A stretch of 64,000 bases of DNA from Catenuloplanes indicus (GCF_030813715.1 NZ_JAUSUZ010000001.1:5766001-5830000), one strand, 5' to 3'; shown: positions 25,684-35,008, counted from the stretch's first letter. Notes: a model not told the origin generated them from the sequence alone. Numbers and translations: made by a program.

Positions 25684-26634
25684 TCACGGGTCGGCGCGGT
25701 GCCGGCCCGGCGCCTCCAGCACGTCGGTGGCCTGGTCCTCCCACGGGGTGCCGGGCGCGACCTCGCGGACCAGCGGTGCCGTACCGGCCAGTGGCACGTA
25801 GACCTGCGCGTCCACCGCGGCGGCCAGCAGCAGCGCGACCGCGAAGCTGGTCGGGCGCTCGGCCGGGTCGCGGGCTATGCACTGCAGGCAGAGCGCGGCG
25901 ACCTCGTCCGGGAGACCGGGGATCGGCGGCAGCGGGGCCGCCTCGACGCCGGGCGGGATCGCATTCGGCGGTACGCCGGGCAGGTCGGACGGCGTCCACG
26001 GGAGGCGGCGCGCCAGGCACAGGTAGAGCAGCACGCCGAGCGCGTAGACGTCCGCGGCCGGGGTGGCCGGCGTGACCGTGTCCGCCTCCAGCCGCTCGGG
26101 CGCGACGAACGCGGGCGTGCCGACGATCGTGCCGTCCAGGCCGGTGTCCGGCTCGCCGACCAGCGCGGCGATGCCGAAGTCGAGCACCTTCACCCCGGCC
26201 GGAGTGAGGATGATGTTGGCCGGCTTGATGTCCCGGTGCACGATGCCGTGCACGTGCGCGGCGGCGAGCGCGGCCGCCACCTCGGCGCAGACGCGTACCG
26301 CGATCTGCCAATCCAGCGGGCCGGCACGCAGATGGTCGGCGAGCGTCTCGCCCTCGACCAGCTCCATCACGATGTACGGCGCGGGCTGTCCGGGCAGCAC
26401 CGAGGACATGCCGAAGTCGTGCACGCTGGCCACGTTCGGATGGGCCAGCCGCGCGGCCGAGCGCGCCTCGGTGCGCACCTGCTCGACCACGGCCTCCGCC
26501 TCGGCGAGGTGCGGTGCGATCAGCTTGACCGCGACCGGCCGGTCCAGCACGTCGTCGTGCCCGCGCCACACCTCGGACATCCCGCCCACGCCGATGCGGT
26601 GTTCGAGGCGGTAGCGCTCGCCCAGAACACGCAT
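25684..26634 (-). CDS. Soluble Ser/Thr protein kinase
   Basis: 316 residues, Hanks-type kinase without membrane helix or PASTA repeats. Motifs in order: glycine loop IGVGGMSEVW, VAVKLI lysine, HRDIKPANII catalytic loop, DFGIAAL, APERL. It ends 40 residues after subdomain XI, so the sensor part is absent. ATG 26634 has AAGGAG 7 bases upstream. It lies between the MerR and MFS genes, all minus strand, but gaps of 32-45 bases allow one operon. Confidence 0.93.
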   Translation of the reverse strand: MRVLGERYRLEHRIGVGGMSEVWRGHDDVLDRPVAVKLIAPHLAEAEAVVEQVRTEARSAARLAHPNVASVHDFGMSSVLPGQPAPYIVMELVEGETLADHLRAGPLDWQIAVRVCAEVAAALAAAHVHGIVHRDIKPANIILTPAGVKVLDFGIAALVGEPDTGLDGTIVGTPAFVAPERLEADTVTPATPAADVYALGVLLYLCLARRLPWTPSDLPGVPPNAIPPGVEAAPLPPIPGLPDEVAALCLQCIARDPAERPTSFAVALLLAAAVDAQVYVPLAGTAPLVREVAPGTPWEDQATDVLEAPGRHRADP

Positions 26635-26666
26635 GGGGAAACTCCTTAGACGAGAACAGCCGTTGA

Positions 26667-27881
26667 TCATCTACCCGTTTGCGTCGCGGGCAAACCAACC
26701 TCGAGGGGTGGTTGTGCCCGTTCCAGCATGCGCGACGCGGCGAGGACGACCAGGCCCGCGACGGAGAGAACCGCGCCGACCCAGGCGGTGGAGAGGTAGC
26801 CGTAGCCGGCCGCGATCACCACGCCGCCGAGCCAGGCGCCGGCCGCGTTCGCGAGGTTGAGCGCGGAGTGGTTGGAGCTGGCCGCGAGCGCGGGCGCGTC
26901 CGGCGAGACGGCCATCAGGCGCATGGTGAGCGCCGTGCCGATCACCTGGCAGGCCACGCCGATCAGGAAGATCAGCGCGATCGCGGCCGGAATGTACTGC
27001 GCGGTCGTCGCGAACAGTACGAGCACGGCGAGCATACCGATCATGCCGCCGAGCAGCGTGCCCATGATCGAGTGGTCGGCGAGCCGGCCGCCGAGCAGCG
27101 TGCCCACCGTCATGCCGACGCCGAAGACCGCCAGCACCCATGGCACCCCGCTCGCCGGCAGCCCGCTGACCTCGGTGAGCGTGGGCGAGACATAGCTGTA
27201 GACGGCGAACATGCCGCCGAACCCGACGATGCCGGTGACCAGCGCGAACCACACCTGCGGGCGGCGGAACGCGCCGAGCTCGGTGCGGATCGTGGCGTGC
27301 GCGGCGGCCGGCACCGCGGGCACCAGGAAGTGCACCACGACCATGGTGAGCAGGCCGATCGCGGCGATCATGCCGTACGCGGCCCGCCAGTGCAGGTGCT
27401 GGCCGACCGCGGTGGCCACCGGCACCCCGATGATGTTGGAGACGGTCAGGCCCATCATCACGCCGGCCACCGCGCGGCCGGCCCGCTCCGCCGGGACCAG
27501 GCGTGCGGCCACCACGGACGCGATGCCGAAGTACGCGCCGTGCGGCAGTCCGGCGATGAACCGGGCCAGGTAGACCAGCGGCGCGTTCGGTGCGATCGCG
27601 GACAGGCCGTTGCCGACCAGGAACGCGACCATCAGGCCGAGCAGCAGCAGCTTGCGGTCCAGCCGGGCGGTGAGCGCGGTGATCAGGGGCGCGCCGACGA
27701 CCACGCCGAGCGCGTACGCGCTGATGCCGTACCCCATCGACGGGATGGAGACGTGCAGCGTGGCGGCCATCTCCGGAAGCAGCCCCATGGCCGCGAACTC
27801 GCTGGTGCCGATGCCGAAGCCGCCGAGCGCGACGGCGGTCAGCGCGACGCCCACCCGGCCGGACCTGATCTCCCCACCCAT
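26667..27881 (-). CDS. MFS drug/sugar efflux transporter (AraJ/DHA1-like)
   Basis: About 404 residues with 12 predicted membrane segments. GFGIGTSEFAAMGLLPEMA after segment 1 and GAPLITALTARLDRKLLLL (motif A region) are typical of AraJ/YdhP/PbuE-type exporters. Substrate unknown. ATG 27881 places about 12 residues before segment 1; ATG 27911 is an alternative. Upstream gene for the kinase operon on the minus strand; divergent from the esterase. Confidence 0.87.
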   Translation of the reverse strand: MGGEIRSGRVGVALTAVALGGFGIGTSEFAAMGLLPEMAATLHVSIPSMGYGISAYALGVVVGAPLITALTARLDRKLLLLGLMVAFLVGNGLSAIAPNAPLVYLARFIAGLPHGAYFGIASVVAARLVPAERAGRAVAGVMMGLTVSNIIGVPVATAVGQHLHWRAAYGMIAAIGLLTMVVVHFLVPAVPAAAHATIRTELGAFRRPQVWFALVTGIVGFGGMFAVYSYVSPTLTEVSGLPASGVPWVLAVFGVGMTVGTLLGGRLADHSIMGTLLGGMIGMLAVLVLFATTAQYIPAAIALIFLIGVACQVIGTALTMRLMAVSPDAPALAASSNHSALNLANAAGAWLGGVVIAAGYGYLSTAWVGAVLSVAGLVVLAASRMLERAQPPLEVGLPATQTGR

Positions 27882-28032
27882 GCCCGGATCGTGGCAGCTC
27901 CGGCCTTGCATTCATAGGACGACCGACACAGCGGACAATCAGTTCATGTTACTTGCGGGTAAAGGAAAAATCACTGTCTATCTTTGCTGGTAACACCCGC
28001 TTTACGCTCTTCGCACCCCCTAGGAGGTTCGG

Positions 28033-28818
28033 ATGGGCAAGTGGGCACTCAGGCTCTCCGTCACGTTCACCACCGTGCTGGCCGCGATCACCGTCGGGCC
28101 GGCCGCGCACGCCGACGCACCCGTGGACTACGTCGCGCTCGGCGACTCCTACTCGTCCGGCACCGGCGCCACCGGTGCGACCGGCAGTTGCATGCGCAGC
28201 CCGAACGGCTATCCGCAGCTCTGGGCGAACCGGCACGAGACGTCCTCGTTCGCGTTCGTCGCCTGCGGCGGCGCCACCACCGACGATGTCCGGGCCACCC
28301 AGGTGGCCTCGCTCAGCGCCGGGACCGACCTGGTCACCATCACCATCGGCGGTAACGACGCCGGCTTCGCGGCCGGCGCGATCTCTTGCGTGCTGGGCAG
28401 TGACCAGGTCTGCCTCGGTGTGGTGGAGGCGGCCCGGGCCTACATCCGGACCGTGCTGCCGGGCCGGCTCGACCGCACGTACGCGGACATCACGGCGCGG
28501 GCGCCGTCCGCGGAGGTGGTCGTGCTCGGCTACCCGCGGCTCTTCGAGACCGGTGCCTGCCCGGGCGGGCTCAGCCTGGTCAAGCGGCAGGCGCTGAACG
28601 CCGCGGCCGACGATCTCGCCTCCGTCACCGCGGCGCGGGCCCAGGCGGCCGGACTGACCTGGGCGGATACCCGCCCGATCTTCGCCGGGTACGGCGTCTG
28701 CGCCGGTACGCCATGGATCAACCGGGTCAACCTGCTCAACCTGACCAGCACGTTCCACCCCAACAACGCCGGATACGCCAGCGGCTACCTGCCCGCGCTG
28801 GAGAACTTCACGGGCTGA
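28033..28818 (+). CDS. Secreted SGNH/GDSL lipase-esterase
   Basis: 261 residues. A signal peptide (1-27, ending AAHADA) precedes the SGNH domain: block I ALGDSYSSG with the nucleophile Ser, block III TIGGNDAGF, block V STFHPNNAGY with the catalytic His. Six cysteines can form three disulfides, as in the Streptomyces rimosus/SCO lipase group. AGGAGG lies 5 bases before the ATG. A hairpin terminator follows at 28829. Confidence 0.95.
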   Translation: MGKWALRLSVTFTTVLAAITVGPAAHADAPVDYVALGDSYSSGTGATGATGSCMRSPNGYPQLWANRHETSSFAFVACGGATTDDVRATQVASLSAGTDLVTITIGGNDAGFAAGAISCVLGSDQVCLGVVEAARAYIRTVLPGRLDRTYADITARAPSAEVVVLGYPRLFETGACPGGLSLVKRQALNAAADDLASVTAARAQAAGLTWADTRPIFAGYGVCAGTPWINRVNLLNLTSTFHPNNAGYASGYLPALENFTG

Positions 28819-28828
28819 TCCACGGTAC

Positions 28829-28854
28829 GCACGGGGAGCGCCCGCTCCCCGTGC
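28829..28854 (+). terminator. Terminator after the SGNH lipase
   Basis: GCACGGGGAGCG and CGCTCCCCGTGC pair over 12 positions around a short loop, 11 bases after the stop. No T tract; typical of GC-rich actinobacterial terminators. Confidence 0.6.
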
Positions 28855-28866
28855 GATCCTGGGCGA

Positions 28867-29973
28867 ATGCGGCTTAGATCCGTATTCGCCCTATTCAGCG
28901 ACCTTCCGCTCGCGTTCGGCGCCGGTCCGCCCGCCTCGCCCTCCCGGCGCACCGCGCGCCGGCTGCCCGGCGCGCTCGATCGGGCGGACCGGATCGCCAA
29001 GTCCGCGCAGTTTCGCGACGGCGCGTTCCGCAACGTGGACCCGCCGGGCCCGCTGCGGCCCGGCACCACCCGGGAGGCGATGCTCGGCATGATCTTCAGC
29101 GCCCGGACCAAGCGCCCGGTCCGGCCGGTACCGGTGATCCGGCCCGACTTCGGCACCGCCCGGGACGGCCTGCACGTCACCTGGCTCGGCCACTCCACCT
29201 CGGTGGTCGAGATCGACGGCGCCCGGGTGCTGCTCGACCCGGTGTGGAGCGACCGCTGCTCGCCGTCCGCGCTGGCCGGGCCGCGCCGCCTGCACCCGAT
29301 GCCGTTGCCGGTCGGCGACCTGCCCCGGCTGGACGCGATCGTCGTCTCGCACGACCACTACGACCACCTCGACCTGCGTACCGTGCGCGCGCTCGCGGCC
29401 ACCCAGGACGCGCCGTTCCTGGTGCCGCTCGGGGTGGGCGCGCACCTCGAACGCTGGGGCGTACCGGTGCGCCGGATCGTGGAGCTGGACTGGGACGAGC
29501 ACGCGGAGGCAGGCGGCATCCGGTTCACCGCGGCGGCCGCGCGGCACTTCTCCGGCCGCCTCTTCGCCCGGGACGCCACGCTGTGGTCATCGTGGGTGCT
29601 GACCGGGCCTCGGCACCGGCTCTTCTACAGCGGCGACACCGGATACTTCGCCGGGTACGCCGCGATCGGTGAGGCGTACGGGCCGTTCCACGCCACGATC
29701 ATGCAGGCCGGGGCGTACGCCGATCCCTGGCCGGACATCCACATGGAGCCGGAGGACGCGGTCGCCGCGCACCGCGAGGCCGGCGGCGGCCTGCTCATCC
29801 CGGTGCACTGGGCCACCTTCGCGCTGGCCGTGCACGACTGGGCGGAACCGCCGGACCGCGTCTGGGCAGCGGCGCGGGCGCACGGCGTGCCGCTCGCGGT
29901 ACCGCGGCCCGGCGAACGGGTGGACGTGGCGGATCCGCCGCCGGTCGACGGGTGGTGGCAGGCGCTTGTTTAG
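28867..29973 (+). CDS. Metallo-beta-lactamase-fold hydrolase (UlaG/NAPE-PLD-like)
   Basis: 368 residues. Zinc ligands: SHDHYDHLD (residues about 160-168), H for the third ligand in ARHFSGR, D in SGDTGYFAGY and H in LIPVHWATFAL. The domain order matches the NAPE-PLD/UlaG-type hydrolases that act on phospholipid amides or lactones. The N-terminal 95 residues, with a hydrophobic start (SVFALFSDLPLAFGAG), are unassigned. The gene begins 12 bases after the lipase terminator. Confidence 0.85.
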   Translation: MRLRSVFALFSDLPLAFGAGPPASPSRRTARRLPGALDRADRIAKSAQFRDGAFRNVDPPGPLRPGTTREAMLGMIFSARTKRPVRPVPVIRPDFGTARDGLHVTWLGHSTSVVEIDGARVLLDPVWSDRCSPSALAGPRRLHPMPLPVGDLPRLDAIVVSHDHYDHLDLRTVRALAATQDAPFLVPLGVGAHLERWGVPVRRIVELDWDEHAEAGGIRFTAAAARHFSGRLFARDATLWSSWVLTGPRHRLFYSGDTGYFAGYAAIGEAYGPFHATIMQAGAYADPWPDIHMEPEDAVAAHREAGGGLLIPVHWATFALAVHDWAEPPDRVWAAARAHGVPLAVPRPGERVDVADPPPVDGWWQALV

Positions 29974-30036
29974 CGCTCGCGCACCGAGGGGTATCGAAGT
30001 CGCCGCACAGCTGTTCCGCACCCCCCGGAGGCTCTC

Positions 30037-30192
30037 ATGTCCATTCAGGCCGTTCTCTACATCATCGCCGTGATCCTGCTGGTCCTCGCCGCGCTGCCGA
30101 TCGGCACCCGCGGTGTCTCGCTGGCGCTGCTCGGTGCCGCGTCCGCGCTGCTGGCCTACTCCTGGCCGACCATCACCGGCAGCGAGGCGTAA
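30037..30192 (+). CDS. 51-residue two-helix membrane protein
   Basis: Short gene, not found by length-based calling. MSIQAVLYIIAVILLVLAAL forms the first membrane helix; ALLGAASALLAYSWPTI the second. CGGAGG precedes the ATG by 5-6 bases, a strong ribosome-binding site. Neighbouring genes are the MBL hydrolase (63 bases upstream) and a convergent hydrolase. Function unknown. Confidence 0.72.
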   Translation: MSIQAVLYIIAVILLVLAALPIGTRGVSLALLGAASALLAYSWPTITGSEA

Positions 30193-30204
30193 CCCCCCGG
30201 CCGC

Positions 30205-31371
30205 TCACTCCGGCCAGTGGTGGGCGAGGAGCGCGTGGAAGCGCGGCTGGTCCCAGTAGGCGCCGTGCGCCGCCGGGAACGGCACGCCCGCGTCGATCTC
30301 CTCGTCCACCGCGCCCGGGAAGACCCGTGCGGCACAGAACGCCAGCCGGTCGGCCCGGTCGTAGACGTTCAGCCACGGCGTGAACGCGGCGCCCGGCACG
30401 CCCGGCCGCAGGTGGTCCAGCGCGTCCATCAGATACAGGTAGGGCGCCGGTGAACCGGCCGTGACCAGCAGCCGCACCGATCCCGGCCGGTCCGGCCCGG
30501 AGAGCAGGTCGACCGCCGCGATCCCGCCCAGGCTGTGCCCGAGCAGCACCACCGGCGGCTCGACGCGCGCCGCCTCGGCGGCGATCAGCGCTCGGACCGC
30601 CGCGCCGCGCCGTAGGTAGAACGCGACGTCCCGGACCACGTCGGTGGCCGGATCCAGCAGCGGAGTGCGGCGACGCACCAGGCTCCGGGTCGCCAGCCGC
30701 GCGGCCAGTGGGCGCAGCACCCGCCGCACCAGCGTCTCGCCCAGTCCGCGGCTCACGTCCTCGGCCGGTTCCGGGATCGGCTCCAGCGCCGTGACCAGGA
30801 CCGTGGCCAGCTCGTCCCGGACCGCACCGGCCCGGCCGATCGGCGCGTCCGGCGCCGTCCGCAGCGCGGTCGCGGTGATCGCGCGCGCGACCGCGGCGCA
30901 CAGCTCCGGATCGGCCGCGTCGCCGACCGCCAGCGCCGCGTCCGTGGTCTCCGGCGCGTCCCGCACCTCGGCGATCGCCCGCTCCAGCGTCGCCCGGTCC
31001 ACGTGCCCCAGCTCCGGCAGCGCCATCGCGTCCAGCCGCTTGTCCAGCGCGTCCGGGCCGGACGGTCCGGGGTCGAACAGCTCCGCCAGCATGCGCAGTT
31101 CCAGCAGCGGATCCGCGAGCAGCAGGTCCCACTCGGTCACCGCGATGTCGGCCGGTGACACCTCCGCGGCCGGCTCCGGTCCCGGTGGCCGCGGCGGCAG
31201 CACCGGCGTCACGTCCAGGGCGGCCGGGCCGACCGCGCTGCCCCAGGCCACGCCGTGCACCCGGACGTCGCGGAGCCGACGCTCGGCGGCGAGCCCGGCG
31301 CGCAACCGGGAGAGCTCATCGTCGATGTGACGTGCGCCGGTGCCGTGCACGAACAGCAGAGTTCCGGACAT
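30205..31371 (-). CDS. Alpha/beta-hydrolase, lipase-like
   Basis: 388 residues. The nucleophile elbow GHSLGG lies near residue 278, with FVHGTGARHIDD at the N-terminus as the oxyanion/HG motif; a C-terminal histidine is in HGAYWDQPRFHALLAHH. The middle (70-230) is a helical insertion of unknown fold. No signal peptide is visible, so it probably acts in the cytoplasm. ATG 31371 follows GGGAGG. Convergent with the small membrane protein. Confidence 0.8.
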   Translation of the reverse strand: MSGTLLFVHGTGARHIDDELSRLRAGLAAERRLRDVRVHGVAWGSAVGPAALDVTPVLPPRPPGPEPAAEVSPADIAVTEWDLLLADPLLELRMLAELFDPGPSGPDALDKRLDAMALPELGHVDRATLERAIAEVRDAPETTDAALAVGDAADPELCAAVARAITATALRTAPDAPIGRAGAVRDELATVLVTALEPIPEPAEDVSRGLGETLVRRVLRPLAARLATRSLVRRRTPLLDPATDVVRDVAFYLRRGAAVRALIAAEAARVEPPVVLLGHSLGGIAAVDLLSGPDRPGSVRLLVTAGSPAPYLYLMDALDHLRPGVPGAAFTPWLNVYDRADRLAFCAARVFPGAVDEEIDAGVPFPAAHGAYWDQPRFHALLAHHWPE

Positions 31372-31607
31372 GAGTCGCCTCCCGGGATGTAACGGACTCC
31401 GTCGTTTATTTCAGGCGTTCAGTGGCTCCGCGTCACTAGTGCTACCAGCGATTTCCCCCGTTGGGACGCGGCCGGGGCGCCGGAAATGGCCGATCGAGCG
31501 AGGGCACTCCGAAGATCGGCAGACCCTGGCTTCATGGAGGACGGGAAATGTCGCACGGGTGTGCCAGACTGCGGGCCGACGAAATCCGGTGAGAGGAAAC
31601 AACAGCG
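31372..31607. promoter_or_regulatory. 236-bp divergent promoter region
   Basis: Gap between the hydrolase (minus) and LURP-one gene (plus), moderately AT-rich around 31400-31440. Promoters for both genes must lie here; no convincing -10/-35 pair was assigned. Confidence 0.4.
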
Positions 31608-32192
31608 ATGACCGACCTTCAGCGGCTCCAGGCGACCCAGCAGTTCCACGTCCGGCAGCGGGTCCGCCTCATGGTCAATCAGTACGAGGTCCGCGCGGTG
31701 AACGCGGACGGCTCCGAGGGCGAGATGATCGCGTTCGCGCAGCAGAAGCGGATGGCGTTCAAGGAGCAGGTCACGCTCTACACGGACGACAGCAAGCAGG
31801 TCCCGGTGCTCGGCTTCAAGGCCCGGCAGATCATGGACCTCGGCGCCACCTACGACGTGACCGACCCGAACGGCACGCCGATCGGCCTGTTCCGCAAGGA
31901 CTTCAAGGCGTCGCTGCTGCGCTCGACCTGGATCGTCGAGCAGCCGCACGTGGGCGAGGTCCGCGGCCAGGAGCGCAGCCAGCTGGTGGCGATCCTGCGG
32001 CGCTTCGTCGACTCGCTGTCCTGGCTGCCGTACCACTTCGATTTCGTCACGCCGTCCGGCGAGACCGTCTTCTCCGTGGTCAAGCAGTGGGGCTTCCGTG
32101 ACAAGTACGTGGTGTCCGTGCCGAACCCGCACATCGACCGCCGCCTGGTGATCGCGATGGCCGTGGCGCTCGACGCGCTGCAGTCCCGCTGA
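31608..32192 (+). CDS. LURP-one/tubby-C-like (scramblase family) protein
   Basis: 194 residues. The pattern of 12 strands with QQKRMAFKEQVTLYTDDSK, FKARQIMDLGATYDVTDPNG and IGLFRKDFKASLL matches LURP-one-related proteins (phospholipid-scramblase/tubby-like fold). No transmembrane helix. GAGAGG stands 12 bases before the ATG. Ends 3 bases before the convergent heme oxygenase gene. Confidence 0.78.
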   Translation: MTDLQRLQATQQFHVRQRVRLMVNQYEVRAVNADGSEGEMIAFAQQKRMAFKEQVTLYTDDSKQVPVLGFKARQIMDLGATYDVTDPNGTPIGLFRKDFKASLLRSTWIVEQPHVGEVRGQERSQLVAILRRFVDSLSWLPYHFDFVTPSGETVFSVVKQWGFRDKYVVSVPNPHIDRRLVIAMAVALDALQSR

Positions 32193-32195
32193 CGC

Positions 32196-32849
32196 TCAGT
32201 CCGACGTGAGCCGGTGCAGGTCGGCGAAGACGCGGTTGTTCAGGTCGTAGGCGACCAGCACCTCGTCGATCAGTCGGTCCTGCACCGTGCGGTCCCACGG
32301 CGCGACGTCCAGCGACGCGCGGTAACGGTTCTTGAACTCGGCCGGGTCGCCGAGCGCGTCGAAGCGGTAGAACCGCACGCCGTCGACGTCCAGGCCGTAG
32401 GCGGCGCGGATCGCGTCACCGATGTAGAAGCCGCCGGACAGGTCGCCCAGGTAGCGCGTGTAGTGGTGCGCGACGAAACCGGCCGGGTCGCCGAAGCAGA
32501 CCTCGGTCATCCGCGCGCGGTAGTCGCGGGTGCCGGGCGTCGCCTCGATCCGGTCCCGCCACTCCGCGCCGAGCAAGAACGCCAGGTCGGCCTCCAGCGC
32601 GGGCAGCCGGGTCAGCTCAGGCGCGGCGAACGGCGCCGCGACCGGGTCGGCGCGCATCCGCTCGGCGGCGGACTCCAGCACCTGGTAGATGAACCAGTGC
32701 TGGGCCACCAGCAGCGCGTAACCCGCGCGGTCGAGCTCACCGGCGGTCAGCGCGGCGAGGTAACCGGCGCCCTCGGCCGAGCGGTGCGCGCGGCCGGTCT
32801 CCTTGCGGAGCCGAAGCGAGAAGTCCTGGTCGGTGTGCGTCGCGGTCAT
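32196..32849 (-). CDS. Heme oxygenase (biliverdin-producing)
   Basis: 217 residues. The proximal histidine is in GRAHRSAEGAGY, and the distal-helix glycines are in RYLGDLSGGFYIG. Helical throughout, matching HmuO-type heme oxygenases, which open heme with three O2 and reductant to biliverdin, CO and Fe. AGGAG lies 11 bases before ATG 32849. No heme-uptake genes are beside it, and the DtxR-type control usual for hmuO cannot be seen upstream. Confidence 0.93.
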   Translation of the reverse strand: MTATHTDQDFSLRLRKETGRAHRSAEGAGYLAALTAGELDRAGYALLVAQHWFIYQVLESAAERMRADPVAAPFAAPELTRLPALEADLAFLLGAEWRDRIEATPGTRDYRARMTEVCFGDPAGFVAHHYTRYLGDLSGGFYIGDAIRAAYGLDVDGVRFYRFDALGDPAEFKNRYRASLDVAPWDRTVQDRLIDEVLVAYDLNNRVFADLHRLTSD

Positions 32850-32936
32850 CTGCTGGCGCTCCTGCCGGGCGGGGTCGGGGTGGGATCAATGGTGCTGGCT
32901 GTGCGCCGCTCGCGCCAGACCCCGTCCCGGCAAAGA

Positions 32937-33869
32937 TCAAATTCCCGGCGTCGGTACGGGCGTCAGGTACTCGGCCGCGACCTTCTCCAGCACGGCCTCG
33001 TCGCCGGCGTACCAGCCGTCCGCGCGCGGCCAGTGCGTGATGACGTCGGTGAAGCCCAGTTCGGCCGCGCGGCCGTGCGCGTCCGCGAACGCGTCCATGC
33101 TGCTCAGCGAGAAGACCGGGGCGGAGTCCAGGGACAGGTAGCGGTCCAGCGTGCCGTGCTCCCGGCCGGCCGCGTCGAGCGCGTCGTCCAGCCGCGCGGA
33201 CAGCTCCTCGACCGTTTTCCACCAGGCGTTCTGCTGTGCCACCAGCTGCGCGCCGGACGGCGGGGTCAGCGACGCGCCGGGCTCGCCGCCGGTGGTCACC
33301 CAGCCCTGCGCACGCTCAGCGACCAGGCGCAGGCCGCGCGGGCCGTTGGCCGCCATGATCATTGGCACCCGCGGGCGCTGCACGCAGCCGGGCAGGTTCC
33401 GCGCGTCGACCGCGGCGTAGTGCGTGCCCCGCCAGGTCACGTGGTCCTCGCGGAGCAGCAGGTCGAGCAGCTCGGCGAACTCCGCGTACCGTGCGAACCG
33501 GGTCTTCGGCGTCAGCTCCGGCACGCCGAGCACGGTGTTGTCGAAGCTGGTGCCGCCGGTTCCCGCGCCCACGCCGAGCAGCAGCCGGCCGCCGCTGACG
33601 TCGTCCAGCGCGGTCACCTCGCGGGCGAACGGCACCGGGTGCCGGAAGTTCGGCGACGCCACGAACGTGCCGAGCCGCATCGTGGACGTGACGGTCGCGG
33701 CCGCGGTCAGCGTCGGCACCGCGTCGAACCAGGGGCGGTCGACCAGCGTCCGCCAGCCGATGTGGTCGTAGACCCAGCCGTGGGCGAAGCCCCACGCCTC
33801 GGCCTGACGCCAGCGGGGCGCGTTCTCCCGCCACGGCCGGTCCTGCAGGAGCACGATTCCGATGCGCAT
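32937..33869 (-). CDS. Luciferase-like (LLM) oxidoreductase
   Basis: 310 residues of the bacterial luciferase TIM-barrel type. MRIGIVLLQD opens strand 1; STMRLGTFVASPNFRHP, DVSGGRLLLGVGAGTG and FDNTVLGVPEL follow. It could use FMN or F420; sequence alone does not decide. The start ATG 33869 lies 7 bases after TAGCGT, so leaderless initiation is expected. Frames extending upstream to 33920 would include the sigma-factor terminator. Confidence 0.88.
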   Translation of the reverse strand: MRIGIVLLQDRPWRENAPRWRQAEAWGFAHGWVYDHIGWRTLVDRPWFDAVPTLTAAATVTSTMRLGTFVASPNFRHPVPFAREVTALDDVSGGRLLLGVGAGTGGTSFDNTVLGVPELTPKTRFARYAEFAELLDLLLREDHVTWRGTHYAAVDARNLPGCVQRPRVPMIMAANGPRGLRLVAERAQGWVTTGGEPGASLTPPSGAQLVAQQNAWWKTVEELSARLDDALDAAGREHGTLDRYLSLDSAPVFSLSSMDAFADAHGRAAELGFTDVITHWPRADGWYAGDEAVLEKVAAEYLTPVPTPGI

Positions 33870-33876
33870 GATCGCC

Positions 33877-33882
33877 ACGCTA
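33877..33882 (-). promoter_or_regulatory. -10 element for the LLM gene
   Basis: TAGCGT on the minus strand, 7 bases before ATG 33869, no Shine-Dalgarno between. Confidence 0.45.
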
Positions 33883-33906
33883 CCGACCGGCCGGGTCCCC
33901 GCATGC

Positions 33907-33942
33907 AGGAGACCCGGCACCGAATCGGTGACCGGGTCTCCT
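33907..33942 (-). terminator. Terminator after the sigma-factor gene
   Basis: AGGAGACCCGG (33907-33917) pairs with CCGGGTCTCCT (33932-33942); CACCGA/TCGGTG extends the stem inward. It lies 58 bases after the sigma-factor stop and separates it from the LLM gene. Confidence 0.65.
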
Positions 33943-34000
33943 GACGAAACGCGGGGGCGGAGCTCTCTAGGCGTACCCCCGCTGGCTTGTGATCGTGTTC

Positions 34001-34807
34001 TCAGTCGACGGCCAGGTGGCCGCGCAGCTTGACCAGCGCCTTGGCCAGCAGGCGGGAGACGTGCATCTGGCTGACGCCGATCTGCTCCGCGATCTGCGAC
34101 TGGGTGAGGTTCCCGTAGAAGCGCAGGGTCAGTATCTTCTGCTCGCGCTCGTCGAGCGCGGCCATCGCCGGGCCGAGCGCGACGCGCAGCTCGGTCAGCT
34201 CGTACTCGTGGTCCTCGTAGCCGAGCGTGTCGCCCAGCTCCATGCCGCCTTCCTCGGTGACCGGCGTGGAGAGCGAGGTCGCGGTGTACGCCCGGGCGCC
34301 CTCCAGGCCCTCCAGCACCTCCTCCTCGGTCACGCTGAGGTGGGCCGCGATGTCCGCCACCGTGGGGGAGCGGCCCAGGTCCTGGGAGAGCGTCGCGTTC
34401 GCCTCGGAGATGGCCAGGCGCATCTCCTGCAGGCGGCGCGGCACCCGGACGGACCAGGTGCGGTCACGGAAGTGACGCTTGATCTCACCGATGATGGTCG
34501 GGATCGCGTAGCCGGCGAAGTCGACGCCGAACGTCGGGTCGAACCGGTCGACCGCCTTGATCAGGCCGATCATCGCGGTCTGGACCAGGTCGTCCATGGC
34601 CTCGCCACGGCCGGAGAAACGGAGCGCGAGGTGGCGTGCCAGCGGCAGCCACGCCTCGATCGTCTGCTGGCGGAGCGCCGATCGCGACGGGTGTGTTTCA
34701 GGAAGCGCCGCGAGGGCATTAATGAGTTCGGTGCCTTCGGCTGCGGCCGCGTCGTGGTCGTGGTCGAAGCGAGTCGACTGGTGACCACGGGTTGCTGCAA
34801 CGGTCAT
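34001..34807 (-). CDS. SigB/SigF/SigG-type alternative sigma factor
   Basis: 268 residues covering regions 2, 3 and 4. Region 2.1-2.4 includes LAARHLALRFSGRGEAMDDL-type sequence and DFAGYAIPTIIGEIKRHFRD; region 3 is SPTVADIAAHLSVTEEEVLEGL; region 4 is QKILTLRFYGNLTQSQIAEQ with HVSRLLAKALVKLR. Stress or developmental regulation is typical. GGGAGG precedes the ATG. A GGGTAT word (34914-34919, minus) resembles a sigma-F -10, so autoregulation is possible but the -35 is poor. Confidence 0.93.
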   Translation of the reverse strand: MTVAATRGHQSTRFDHDHDAAAAEGTELINALAALPETHPSRSALRQQTIEAWLPLARHLALRFSGRGEAMDDLVQTAMIGLIKAVDRFDPTFGVDFAGYAIPTIIGEIKRHFRDRTWSVRVPRRLQEMRLAISEANATLSQDLGRSPTVADIAAHLSVTEEEVLEGLEGARAYTATSLSTPVTEEGGMELGDTLGYEDHEYELTELRVALGPAMAALDEREQKILTLRFYGNLTQSQIAEQIGVSQMHVSRLLAKALVKLRGHLAVD

Positions 34808-35008
34808 GGAGTCCTCCCTCGTTAGGATCTCGACACTAACCTAATGAGCTGGCCGGTGGTAGCCGAAAGTATGAGGTGTCCCAGCGTTTCGGCCCTTTCC
34901 CTCCGGCGGTGTGATACCCGGCCGTGTTGCTAATACGGATATGTCGGGTTTCCTGGACGCGCTGAGTGATCATTTTGTATCGGCGGAGTGACGGGTGTGT
35001 CGGTGGTC
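34808..35008 (-). promoter_or_regulatory. Leader/promoter region of the sigma-factor gene
   Basis: 201 bases with no gene. It includes GGGTAT (minus strand 34919-34914) and an AT-richer patch near 34930-34985. Both flanking genes are on the minus strand. Confidence 0.35.
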
